NCBI GenBank assembly: GCA_934589145.1
Contig: CAKTNW010000006.1
Coordinates: 33,511 to 97,510 of the forward strand
Direction of reading: 5' to 3'
DNA from: an uncultured Oscillospiraceae bacterium
GTDB taxonomy: Bacteria; Bacillota; Clostridia; Oscillospirales; Oscillospiraceae
Length of the DNA: 64,000 nt
Part shown: positions 27,319 through 34,630 of the stretch, one piece after another
Position numbering within the stretch: position 1 is the first letter of the stretch
Layout: the number at the start of each line of letters is the position of its first letter
Position numbers and translations under genes: made by a program
The notes under the pieces: generated by a model
Told to the model about the DNA's origin: nothing
Database searches by the model: none
The model's input: only the letters and a program-made list of their open reading frames with translations

Positions 27319-27549
27319 CTATTTTCGCTTGGCGGGCGGATAGGGCTGCGGATCGTCCGTGCGGCCCAGTAAATAATCCGCGGACGTTTGATAGTAGTCA
27401 GCCAGTATCACCAGATGGCGCAGGGGCAGCGTCCGCTTCCCCATCTCATAATTGCTGTAGACCCGCTGGTCAATGCCCAGCAGTGCCGCCACCTGTTTTT
27501 GCGCCAGATCGTGATCCTCACGCAGATCTCGCAGCCTCGGGATATACAA
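27319..27549 (-). CDS. XRE-family helix-turn-helix regulator
   Basis: 76 residues from a TTG start at 27549. The choice rests on AGGTGAT 5 nt upstream and on the sequence YIPRLRDLREDHDLAQKQVAALLGI, the usual N-terminus of this family; the longer frame up to 27609 would run through its own -10 and both operators. The HTH covers about residues 5-60 (QKQVAALLGIDQRVYSNYEMGKR) and the end is a Pro/Lys tail. It most likely represses itself and the divergent small gene at 27647. Confidence 0.85.
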   Translation of the reverse strand: MYIPRLRDLREDHDLAQKQVAALLGIDQRVYSNYEMGKRTLPLRHLVILADYYQTSADYLLGRTDDPQPYPPAKRK

Positions 27550-27567
27550 AGCGATCACCTCAAGAGC

Positions 27568-27622
27568 ATTATATGTACTATCAAAAGATAGTATTGACTT
27601 TACTATCAAAGCATAGTAAAAT
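27568..27622. promoter_or_regulatory. Divergent promoters with twin operators
   Basis: Plus strand: -35 TTGACT (27594-27599), 17-bp spacer, -10 TAAAAT (27617-27622). Minus strand: -10 TATAAT (27568-27573). Two matching palindromes, TACTATC-N4-GATAGTA at 27576-27593 and a TACTAT-N6-ATAGTA copy at 27601-27618, start 25 bp apart and cover both promoters. This is the classic arrangement for an XRE repressor. Confidence 0.85.
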
Positions 27623-27646
27623 TGTCAAAAAGCAAGGAGGGATCCC

Positions 27647-27883
27647 ATGGAATTGTATGAGGATATCCTGGCCGCGCAGATCAAAGGCGGACGCATCCCG
27701 GTGGAAATTACTGTCAGTCCGGAGGTCGTCCGGCAAATCGTATCTCTGGAATGCTATCAGGCATTGCGGCAGATCAGGGCGATCCTGTCCGACCCGGAGC
27801 TGAGTGACACCGACTGTCTGCGCAAGCTGGAGGAGGTGCTGGCGGTGTTCCAGGAGCTGCGCGAACCGGAGCATAAAAAATGA
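27647..27883 (+). CDS. Small protein of unknown function divergent from XRE regulator
   Basis: 78 residues with no membrane segment, predicted mostly helical, with a charged end (EPEHKK). I do not recognise the family. A strong AAGGAGG Shine-Dalgarno and a near-consensus promoter covered by XRE operators mark it as a real, tightly regulated gene. The two-gene divergent unit (regulator plus small protein) recalls toxin-antitoxin or small regulatory modules, but nothing in the sequence proves it. Confidence 0.7.
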   Translation: MELYEDILAAQIKGGRIPVEITVSPEVVRQIVSLECYQALRQIRAILSDPELSDTDCLRKLEEVLAVFQELREPEHKK

Positions 27884-27891
27884 CATGCAAA

Positions 27892-27920
27892 AAGAGCACC
27901 CGCATGGGGTGCTCTTTTTT
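27892..27920 (+). terminator. Terminator of the 78-residue gene
   Basis: Stem GAGCACCC / GGGTGCTC extended by A/T pairs, with a 5-nt loop and TTTTTT. It begins 9 bp after the stop codon. Confidence 0.88.
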
Positions 27921-27933
27921 GCATACTTTAAGA

Positions 27934-27974
27934 CCGTTTATTGTACCGATAAAGCCGGTTATTGTACCAATAAA
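27934..27974. repeat. Tandem near-palindromic TTATTG-TAC-CAATAA units
   Basis: Two units, TTTATTGTACCGATAAA and TTATTGTACCAATAAA, follow each other, each nearly self-complementary around TAC. They lie between the terminator of the small gene and the 3' end of the AAA ATPase gene. Purpose is unknown. Confidence 0.45.
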
Positions 27975-27980
27975 AAGGGG

Positions 27981-29021
27981 TTATTCGTCGATCTTGCCTC
28001 TCGCGTGGAGCACGTCGTCCGCCGTCAGGGCCATCAGGTCGTCCCGGGTAACATTTTCCATTTTGGCCAGGCGGTTGTTCTGGGCCACTAGGATATGCTC
28101 GAAAATATTCCGCACGCCGCGGGCGTTGCCGAAGCTGTCTCCGGCGGCGCTCTCCTCGGCGATATAGTCCCGCACCAGCGGCTCGGCCTCGGCGGTCAGC
28201 ACATAGCCCTTGCCGCAGCGCATTTTGAAGATGGCCATCATCTCATCCACCGTATAGTCGGGGAACAGCAGGAAACGGTTGAAGCGGCTCTCCAGGCCGG
28301 GGTTGGAGTGGATGAACTTCTCCATCAGGTCGGTATAGCCCGCCACGATCACCACCAGGTCGTCCCGGTGATCCTCCATGGCCTTCAGCACCGTGTCGAT
28401 GGCCTCCTGGCCGAAGTCGTTCTCCGACTTGCCGTTGAGGGCGTAGGCCTCGTCGATGAACAGCACGCCGCCCATGGCCTTCTCGATGGCCTTCTGGGTC
28501 TTGATGGCCGTCTGGCCCACATAGCCCGCCACCAGGCCGCTGCGGTCCACCTCCACCAACTGCCCCTTGCTGAGGATGCCCAGGGAGCGGTAGATCCGGG
28601 CCATCATGCGGGCCATCATGGTCTTGCCGGTGCCGGGGTTGCCGGTGAACACCATATGAAGGGACATATCGGTGGTGGGCAGGTCATGCTCGCGGCGGAG
28701 CTTATAGACCTGCACCATGTTGATAAGGCTGCGCACCTCGTCCTTCACCACGTCAAGGCCGATATAGCTGTCCAGCTCCGAGAGCAGATCCTCCATCTTC
28801 TCCGGCGGCGGCAACTCCTCCTTGGGCTCCGCCTCCTTCTGGCCGGTGGATACGGCGGCCTTCTTTTCGCTCTCTCCGCCGGAGGGCGCTTTGGGCGCGG
28901 CAGGAGTCTGGGGTGCGGCAGGGGCGCCCCAGAAGTCGCTGTTCATCCGCTTGATGCCGTTTTCCGTCATGGAGCGGATCACATCCAGCTGCTGCAGGAT
29001 GATCTTATCCTTCTGATCCAT
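27981..29021 (-). CDS. CbbX/SpoVK-type AAA+ ATPase
   Basis: 346 residues. The N-terminal 80 residues contain an Ala/Pro/Lys-rich linker; the AAA domain then starts at LDSYIGLDVVKDEVRSL. Motifs: Walker A GNPGTGKT, the pore-loop region GLVAGYVGQTAIKTQ, Walker B VLFIDEAYAL, and sensor/arginine-finger sequence NPGLESRFNRFLLFPDYT. These define the CbxX/CfqX family that includes stage V sporulation protein K. It probably remodels a protein partner; the target is unknown. It is the last gene after the ApbE-NusG-Gx group. Confidence 0.9.
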   Translation of the reverse strand: MDQKDKIILQQLDVIRSMTENGIKRMNSDFWGAPAAPQTPAAPKAPSGGESEKKAAVSTGQKEAEPKEELPPPEKMEDLLSELDSYIGLDVVKDEVRSLINMVQVYKLRREHDLPTTDMSLHMVFTGNPGTGKTMMARMMARIYRSLGILSKGQLVEVDRSGLVAGYVGQTAIKTQKAIEKAMGGVLFIDEAYALNGKSENDFGQEAIDTVLKAMEDHRDDLVVIVAGYTDLMEKFIHSNPGLESRFNRFLLFPDYTVDEMMAIFKMRCGKGYVLTAEAEPLVRDYIAEESAAGDSFGNARGVRNIFEHILVAQNNRLAKMENVTRDDLMALTADDVLHARGKIDE

Positions 29022-29049
29022 TCTGTTACCTCCTGAAAGGGAAGTTTTT

Positions 29050-29078
29050 GCGGGTCGATGTAGGCATCGACCCCTACG
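29050..29078 (-). repeat. Small palindromic dispersed repeat, copy 2
   Basis: GGGTCGATG-TAGG-CATCGACCC stem in the gap ahead of the AAA ATPase. Its ends (GCGGG / CCCCTACG) are the inverse of those of the copy at 24753-24780. Confidence 0.6.
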
Positions 29079-29098
29079 TATGGTAAAAATACCGCTTT

Positions 29099-29620
29099 CT
29101 ATTTTGTCAGCCGCACATGGGCCATGGCCCGGAACAAAAGCGCCGAGACAAAGCCCGTTAGCGTTCCCGTCACCAGCGACACCGCCAGCAGAAACGGCAG
29201 ATAGCCCAGCACCATGGTGTTGCCTAGTGTAATGACCGCCGCCGCCATCTGGCCCAGGTTATGGGCCGCCGCGCCGCCGATGGACACGCCGTAGATGCTG
29301 AGACGGCGGCAATGCTTCAGGCCGATCATCACCAGCATGGCGGTGAGCCCGCCCAGCAGAGAGAACAGCAGGGCCGACACATTTCCGGCAAAGAGGCTGC
29401 CCAGGCCGCACCGGGCCAGCAGGATCACCAGCGCCGGGGCCGCCCCCAGTTCATACAGGGCGAACACCGTGACGATATTGGCAAGGCCCAGCTTTACGCC
29501 CGGCAGCGGCACCACCAGCGACACGGGAAACAGATTCTCCAGCGTGCTGAGGCCCAATGCCAGCGCTGTCAGCACGGCGCACAGGGCGATATTCTTCGTT
29601 GTCCAATGCATCTTCTTCAT
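29099..29620 (-). CDS. Gx transporter family protein (HepS1-like)
   Basis: 173 residues with five or six helices. The family's conserved region VPLPGVKLGLANIVTVFALYELG and the later GGAAAHNLGQM identify the Gx transporter family, once called heptaprenyl diphosphate synthase component I. In Clostridia it is commonly encoded with ApbE and a NusG-II domain protein, as here. The solute is unknown; an S-component-like vitamin or lipid-precursor role has been suggested by fold. Confidence 0.88.
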   Translation of the reverse strand: MKKMHWTTKNIALCAVLTALALGLSTLENLFPVSLVVPLPGVKLGLANIVTVFALYELGAAPALVILLARCGLGSLFAGNVSALLFSLLGGLTAMLVMIGLKHCRRLSIYGVSIGGAAAHNLGQMAAAVITLGNTMVLGYLPFLLAVSLVTGTLTGFVSALLFRAMAHVRLTK

Positions 29621-29625
29621 GGCCG

Positions 29626-30030
29626 TTACCCCACGATCACATCAGGGCCGTCGGCGGAAGCCGCGCCCTCCAGATGGATCACCACCTGGGCGGGGAGACA
29701 GACGATGGACTGTCCCGCCCGGCGGATCTGGCCGGTATGGACGCAGTCCTGGGTGGGACAGTCGCTGTCTGATACCCACACGCCGTCCCCGTCGGCGGAT
29801 ACGACCAGCGTATAGCCGTTGTGGGAGACGGTGGTTTCCGTAAAGTCCTTCAGGGCGACACGCTGCGTTTCCGCTCCGCCCTCGGAGATCACCACCGTCA
29901 CATCCCCCGACTGGGTCTTGGGCAGGTAGAACCACAGCGCCACGGCCACCGCCAGCAGCGCCACGATCGCCGCCACGACGGCGTCATAGCGGTTGAATTT
30001 CAGTTCAGGCCGCGAGGAGTTGGTAGTCAT
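29626..30030 (-). CDS. NusG domain II-containing membrane-anchored protein
   Basis: 134 residues: a cytoplasmic N-terminus, one helix (about 20-36), then an extracellular NusG-II beta domain with a conserved double-cysteine strip, SDCPTQDCVHTG, and a final CLPAQVVIHLEG. The Cys-x4-Cys pattern is the family hallmark. It overlaps the ApbE gene by 26 nt, and such pairs suggest a shared role in an extracytoplasmic flavin or redox system. Confidence 0.88.
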   Translation of the reverse strand: MTTNSSRPELKFNRYDAVVAAIVALLAVAVALWFYLPKTQSGDVTVVISEGGAETQRVALKDFTETTVSHNGYTLVVSADGDGVWVSDSDCPTQDCVHTGQIRRAGQSIVCLPAQVVIHLEGAASADGPDVIVG

Positions 30031-31033
30031 AGCCGCTGCCCTCCGTCTCGTTGAAGCAGTCTGCCAGGCCGGGCGTATACAGCACCCGACCGTCCGCCGT
30101 CACCAGCACCATATCGAAGGCGCCCTGCTGCCGCCAGAAGTCCACGGCGGCAGCCTCGCCCATGACGTACAGGGCGGTGGAATAGGCGTCGGCCATGGTG
30201 CCGGTGCCGCCGTCAGCACGGCGGGTGACGATGGAGACGCTTAAAAGTCCGCTGTCCACCGGATAGCCGGTGGCGGGGTCGATGATATGCTGATACACCG
30301 TGCCGTCCGGCGCGGTGAAATAGCGCTGATAGCCGCCGGAGGTCACCACAAAGGCGTCCGACAGGCGCAGGGTACAGGCGTAAGCTTCCGTATTCCGCGG
30401 ATCCTGGATGGCCACGTTCCAGAGCTTGCCCTCGGCAGTGGCGCCGTGGACGTAGACATTGCCGCCCAGGCTGACGAAGCCGCCGGAGATCTCGCTTTGG
30501 GCGAACAGCGCCGCCACCTTGTCGGAGGCGTAGCCCTTGCCGATGCCGCCCAGGTCGATGGCGCAGCCCTCGTCCAGCGCGGCGGCGGTGCCGTCCAGCC
30601 GGACATGGCCGCTGCCCACCAGGGGCAGCAGGGCGTCGATCTCCTCCTGCGCGGGGACGCGGGGACTGTCGGTGGTGATGCCCCACAGCGCCACCAGGGG
30701 CGCGATGGTCACGTCGAAGGCGCCGCCCGTCACCGCACTGTATTGCAGCGCGGCACGCAGCAGCTCTGCCGTGTCGTCACTGAGCTGAGCGGTGCCGTTG
30801 GCGTTCAGCTGCGCCACGTCGCTGGTGTCGATGGTGCGGCTCAGCGCCTGCTCCAGGGCGTTGATCTCGTTGGAGCAGCTTTGCAGCACCGCCGCGCCGC
30901 CGTCGCCGATGGCCACCAGGGACATATAGGTATCCATGGCGAAGATGTCCAGCGTCTCGGTCTTGGGCGCGCCGCACCCCACCAGGGAAAGGGCCGTCAG
31001 GCAGGCCAGCAGCAGGCAGGTCAGCTTTTTCAT
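30005..31033 (-). CDS. apbE: FAD:protein FMN transferase ApbE
   Basis: 342 residues with a lipoprotein signal (LSLVGCG, Cys about residue 20). ApbE motifs follow: FAMDTYMSL near the N-terminus, ALSRTIDTSDVAQLNANG, the FAD/Mg-binding GCAIDLGGIGKGYASDKV, SLGGNVYVHG, and the C-terminal VTRRADGGTGTMADAYSTALYVMG. The enzyme attaches FMN covalently to threonine/serine of exported flavoproteins such as Rnf or surface reductases. No obvious Rnf gene is present in this window. It overlaps recR by 4 bp (ATGA). Confidence 0.94.
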   Translation of the reverse strand: MKKLTCLLLACLTALSLVGCGAPKTETLDIFAMDTYMSLVAIGDGGAAVLQSCSNEINALEQALSRTIDTSDVAQLNANGTAQLSDDTAELLRAALQYSAVTGGAFDVTIAPLVALWGITTDSPRVPAQEEIDALLPLVGSGHVRLDGTAAALDEGCAIDLGGIGKGYASDKVAALFAQSEISGGFVSLGGNVYVHGATAEGKLWNVAIQDPRNTEAYACTLRLSDAFVVTSGGYQRYFTAPDGTVYQHIIDPATGYPVDSGLLSVSIVTRRADGGTGTMADAYSTALYVMGEAAAVDFWRQQGAFDMVLVTADGRVLYTPGLADCFNETEGSGYDYQLLAA

Positions 31034-31629
31034 AGCTCACGCCGCCCTTCCAGGGCACGCATCAGCGTGGCGTCGTCGGCGAATTCCAGGTGGCCGCCCA
31101 CGGGGATACCGTAGGCCAGGCGGGTCACACGGACGTCGAAGGGCTTCAGCAGCCGGGCGATGTACAGGGCGGTGGCCTCCCCCTCGGTGTCGGGGTTGGT
31201 GGCCATAATGACCTCGCTGACGCCGCCCTGGGCCACCCGGTCCAGCAGGGACTTGATCTGGAGATCGTCCGGGCCCACATGGTTCATGGGGGACAGCACG
31301 CCGTGGAGCACATGGTAATGGCCGTTGAACTCGCGGCTGCGCTCGATGGCCAGCACGTCGCGGGGATCGGCCACCACGCAGATGACCGTCTCGTCCCGCT
31401 TGGGGTCGGCGCAGATGGGGCACAGGCCGCCCGCCGTCAGGTTGCGGCACACGGGACACAGCGTCACGCCCCGCTTGGCCTCGACAATGGCGCGGGCGAA
31501 GTCCTCCGCCTCCTCCATGGGCAGGTTCAGCACATGGAAGGCCAGGCGCTGGGCGGATTTGCCTCCGATGCCGGGCAGGCGGGCAAACTGCTCCACCAGC
31601 TTTTCAAGGGGCGCGGGAAAGTATTCCAT
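31030..31629 (-). CDS. recR: Recombination mediator RecR
   Basis: 199 residues, the standard RecR length. A helix-hairpin-helix (LARLPGIGGKSAQRLAF-type sequence, residues 10-30), a zinc finger CPVCRN...CPIC (about 57-72), and a Toprim domain with VVADPRDVLAIERSREF and NPDTEGEATALYIAR are all present. RecR acts with RecF/RecO to load RecA at gaps. The gene lies 4 bp after rpe. Confidence 0.96.
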   Translation of the reverse strand: MEYFPAPLEKLVEQFARLPGIGGKSAQRLAFHVLNLPMEEAEDFARAIVEAKRGVTLCPVCRNLTAGGLCPICADPKRDETVICVVADPRDVLAIERSREFNGHYHVLHGVLSPMNHVGPDDLQIKSLLDRVAQGGVSEVIMATNPDTEGEATALYIARLLKPFDVRVTRLAYGIPVGGHLEFADDATLMRALEGRREL

Positions 31630-31633
31630 GGGT

Positions 31634-32278
31634 TCAACCTCTCAGTTCTTTGATGCGCTGGGGGATATCCGCCGCCTTATAGACGGCGCTGCCGGCCACC
31701 AGGACGTTGGCTCCGGCGTGGATGCACTGGTGGCAGGTGTTGGCGTCCACGCCGCCGTCCACCTCCAGCTCGCAGGCGGGGTTCATGGCGTCGATATAGC
31801 CGCGGATGGTCTGCACCTTGGGCATCATGTCGGCCATGAACTTCTGGCCGCCGAAGCCCGGCTCCACCGTCATCACCAGGATGATGTCACACTCGCTGAT
31901 AAAGGGCAGCACGGCGCTGGCAGGGGTCTTGGGCTTGACCACCACGCCGGCCTTCTTGCCCTTGGCGTGGATAAGCCGCAGGGCCTCGTGGATGTTCTCT
32001 TCGGTGTCCGCCTCCACATGGCAGGTGATGATGTCGCCGCCGGCGTCGCAGAACTGCTGGACGTACCGCACGGGGCGGTCGATCATCAGGTGGACGTCCA
32101 GGGGCAGGCTGGTGGTGGGGCGGATGGACTTCACCACGGGGATGCCGATGGTGATATTGGGGACGAACAGGCCGTCCATCACGTCCACATGGACGTAATC
32201 GGCGGTGGAGATGCGTTCGATATCACGCTGGAGGTTGGCGAAATCCGCCGACAGGATAGAGGGTGCGATCTTGATCAT
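31634..32278 (-). CDS. rpe: Ribulose-phosphate 3-epimerase
   Basis: 214 residues. TIM-barrel motifs: KIAPSILSADFANLQ at the N-terminus, HVDVMDGLFVPNITIG with the metal/catalytic Asp, PLDVHLMIDRP, ILVMTVEPGFGGQKF, and the C-terminal EVDGGVDANT. It interconverts ribulose-5-P and xylulose-5-P in the non-oxidative pentose phosphate pathway. The start at 32278 is preferred because AAAGGAG precedes it; an upstream in-frame ATG would add an unrelated Arg-rich leader. Confidence 0.96.
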   Translation of the reverse strand: MIKIAPSILSADFANLQRDIERISTADYVHVDVMDGLFVPNITIGIPVVKSIRPTTSLPLDVHLMIDRPVRYVQQFCDAGGDIITCHVEADTEENIHEALRLIHAKGKKAGVVVKPKTPASAVLPFISECDIILVMTVEPGFGGQKFMADMMPKVQTIRGYIDAMNPACELEVDGGVDANTCHQCIHAGANVLVAGSAVYKAADIPQRIKELRG

Positions 32279-32284
32279 GGAGGC

Positions 32285-32456
32285 GCTCCTTTCGCCGCAC
32301 CGGTTCCGGCGGCGCGGCATATGATGCAGTAAGCGGCGCGAAGTTCCCCGCAGGGCCCTCCGCCGCTTTTCAGATAGGGGGCCGGTGGGGGTGACCCGCC
32401 GGCTCCCAGTGTGCTTCTAACTGATTTATTATAGCAATTTCGTGGTGGGATTGCAA
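32285..32456 (-). promoter_or_regulatory. Promoter and structured leader of rpe
   Basis: Minus-strand promoter -35 TTGCAA (32451-32456), 17-bp spacer, -10 TATAAT (32428-32433). About 140 nt of GC-rich leader follow before the ATG, with two strong hairpins: one around GAGCCGGCGGGT/ACCGGCCCCC and one closed by AGCGGCG / CGCCGCT. I do not recognise a riboswitch class. Confidence 0.7.
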
Positions 32457-32598
32457 TAAAGAGTTCCCGTTTGCCTTGTCAATATGAACAAAATTTTGAC
32501 CAATCTGTTAATTTTCCCGATGTACCCTTTACCTTTCGGGTATTTTCCGCTAAAATATTTTGTCGTATTAGTATACTCAAGGAAATCGAGGCGGAGTT

Positions 32599-33027
32599 AT
32601 GAGTTTCTTTCAGCGTCTGCGCAACGGACTGAGCCGGTTTATGTATGGCCGCAACGGCGCCGACCAGTTGGGACTTTGCATCATCTGGGCGGCCATCCTG
32701 CTGGACATCGTCAGCATGCTGGTGAAGAAGGTGCCCCTGCTGTCCGGCATCATCGGGCTTGTCACCACGGCGATGGTGCTGTGGGCGCTGTTCCGGGTAT
32801 TCTCCCGGAATCTGGAGAAGCGCCGGGCGGAGAACGCCGCCTTTCTGCAGAAGGTATGGTGGCCGCTGAAACGGCGGTTCAACAGCGGCCGGCAGCAGCG
32901 GATGGACAAGGAGCACAAGTACTTCACCTGTCCCAACTGCAAGACCGTGTGCCGCGTGCCGGTGGGCAAGGGCAAGATCGTCATCACCTGCCCCAAGTGC
33001 CGCCACGAGATCCGGGGAAAGAGCTGA
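32599..33027 (+). CDS. Small membrane protein with C-terminal zinc ribbon
   Basis: 142 residues. Two hydrophobic segments (about 23-42 and 47-65) are followed by a basic linker and a zinc ribbon with paired motifs CPNCKTVC and CPKCRHEI, the second ending GKS. The layout (membrane anchor plus cytoplasmic zinc ribbon) is common among uncharacterised Clostridial proteins. Function unknown. A plausible promoter (TTTACC, 17 bp, TAAAAT) lies upstream. Confidence 0.8.
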   Translation: MSFFQRLRNGLSRFMYGRNGADQLGLCIIWAAILLDIVSMLVKKVPLLSGIIGLVTTAMVLWALFRVFSRNLEKRRAENAAFLQKVWWPLKRRFNSGRQQRMDKEHKYFTCPNCKTVCRVPVGKGKIVITCPKCRHEIRGKS

Positions 33028-33039
33028 AATATGAATAAA

Positions 33040-33072
33040 AAAACTGGCGTCCATTCGGACGCCAGTTTTTTT
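33040..33072. terminator. Bidirectional terminator
   Basis: ACTGGCGTCC-ATTC-GGACGCCAGT stem flanked by A- and T-runs. It is shared by the zinc-ribbon gene and the convergent amino-acid ABC operon, whose last codons it abuts. Confidence 0.9.
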
Positions 33073-33820
33073 ATAACACTTTGCTGAGGAAGTCCTGCAG
33101 GCGGGGATCCTGTGGATGGTCAAACAGGTCGGCGGGCGCACCCTCCTCCAGGATCTTGCCGTCGGCCATGAACACCACCCGGTCGGCCACCTCGCGGGCG
33201 AAGCCCATCTCGTGGGTGACGACGGCCATGGTCATGCCCTCCTTGGCCAGGTCCCGCATGAGATCCAGCACCTCGCCCACCATCTCGGGGTCAAGGGCGG
33301 AGGTGGGCTCGTCGAACAGCATGACCTCCGGATCCATGGCCAGGGCCCGGACGATGGCGATACGCTGCTTCTGGCCGCCGGAGAGCATGTTGGGATACTC
33401 GTCCGCCTTGTCGGCCAAGCCGATACGCTCCAGCAGGGCGCGGGCCTGGGCCTCCGCCTCGGCAGCGGTTTTCTTCTTCAGGGTGACGGGCGCCATGGTG
33501 ATGTTCTGCAGCACCGTCTTGTGGGGGAACAGGTTGAAGTGCTGAAACACCATGCCCATCTTCTGGCGGTGGAGGTTGATATCCACGGACTTGTCCGCCA
33601 GATCCACGCCGTCAAAATAGATGGCGCCGGAGGTGGGCTGCTCCAACAGGTTCAGGCTGCGCAGCAGGGTGGATTTACCGCTGCCGGAGGGGCCGATGAT
33701 GGCCACCACCTCGCCTTTATTGATCTTCAGGTTGCAGTCGTTCAGGGCATGGACGGTGCCATGATTGTACTCCTTTACCAGATGCTGCACGGAAATAAGG
33801 ACTTTACTGCTTGTCGCCAC
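33071..33820 (-). CDS. Polar amino acid ABC transporter ATPase
   Basis: 249 residues from a GTG start at 33820, chosen because AAGGAG lies 8 nt upstream; the longer frame runs back through the permease gene. GlnQ/HisP family motifs: Walker [10 protein letters not shown], signature LSGGQKQR, Walker [20 protein letters not shown], and [15 protein letters not shown]. It powers import by the permease encoded just upstream, with which it overlaps by 17 nt. Confidence 0.95.
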   Translation of the reverse strand: MATSSKVLISVQHLVKEYNHGTVHALNDCNLKINKGEVVAIIGPSGSGKSTLLRSLNLLEQPTSGAIYFDGVDLADKSVDINLHRQKMGMVFQHFNLFPHKTVLQNITMAPVTLKKKTAAEAEAQARALLERIGLADKADEYPNMLSGGQKQRIAIVRALAMDPEVMLFDEPTSALDPEMVGEVLDLMRDLAKEGMTMAVVTHEMGFAREVADRVVFMADGKILEEGAPADLFDHPQDPRLQDFLSKVL

Positions 33821-34535
33821 GACGCATTCTCCTTTCGATGGCCTCGATCGCCTTGGAGGCCGGATAGTTGATGCAGAAATAGACCAACGCGGCCAGTACA
33901 TAGGGGGCCAGCGTGATATACGAGTTACCGGAGACGGTCTGTGCGGTGTACATGATCTCCGCCATACCCAGCACGGAGCAGATGGAGGATTCCTTCACCA
34001 TGGTGACCACCTCGTTGGCCAGGGCGGGCAGCACGTTCTTGATGGCCTGGGGCAGCACCACCAGGCGCATGGACTGCCAGCCGGACAGGCCCAGGGAGCG
34101 GGCGGCCTCGGTCTGGCCCTTATCCACCGCCAGAATACCGGCACGGAAGATCTCGGCCACATAGGCGGAGCTGTTCAGGGCCAGGGCCACCACGCCGGGG
34201 ATAAAGCGGTTGATGGCGATGAAGCCGAACAGCAGCGTGCGGGGCAGCGTGATGTAGTGGAACAGTCCGAAATAGATGATGGACAACTGCACCAGCATGG
34301 GGGTAGAGCGGAACACCGCGATGTACGCGCCGGCAAACCACTTGACGGGCTTGACCTTGCTGAGGCGCATCATGGCCAGCAGCAGGGCGGGGATCACCGC
34401 CAGCAGCACGGAGACCACGGCCAGCAGCAGCGTATATTCAAAGCCTCGGACAAAGGCGGAGCCATACTTGGGCAGGAACGAGAAATTGAAGAAGTTTGTG
34501 TTGTCCATATTCACAAACAGATCATTCCACGACAT
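33804..34535 (-). CDS. Polar amino acid ABC transporter permease (HisM/GlnP type)
   Basis: 243 residues. The family's signatures are visible: [20 protein letters not shown] in the first helix, the [21 protein letters not shown] turn, and the EAA loop [31 protein letters not shown]. Five helices are expected. It pairs with the downstream ATPase and the binding protein at 34631-35533. Confidence 0.95.
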   Translation of the reverse strand: MSWNDLFVNMDNTNFFNFSFLPKYGSAFVRGFEYTLLLAVVSVLLAVIPALLLAMMRLSKVKPVKWFAGAYIAVFRSTPMLVQLSIIYFGLFHYITLPRTLLFGFIAINRFIPGVVALALNSSAYVAEIFRAGILAVDKGQTEAARSLGLSGWQSMRLVVLPQAIKNVLPALANEVVTMVKESSICSVLGMAEIMYTAQTVSGNSYITLAPYVLAALVYFCINYPASKAIEAIERRMRRGDKQ

Positions 34536-34576
34536 AGACGAAGCATCCTTTCACATGTTCTGGGGCCTAAAGCGCA

Positions 34577-34612
34577 CGCAAGCGTGCAAAGCCGAGGCTC
34601 TGCACGTTTGCG
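34577..34612 (-). promoter_or_regulatory. Intercistronic stem-loop after the binding-protein gene
   Basis: A 17-bp stem with a few mismatches, built from CGCAAGCGTGCAAAGCC and its near-complement, with no long T-run. It lies between the binding protein and permease genes and may protect the upstream mRNA or partly terminate it, giving more binding protein than permease. Confidence 0.6.
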
Positions 34613-34630
34613 GTAAGATCACGGGGATTA

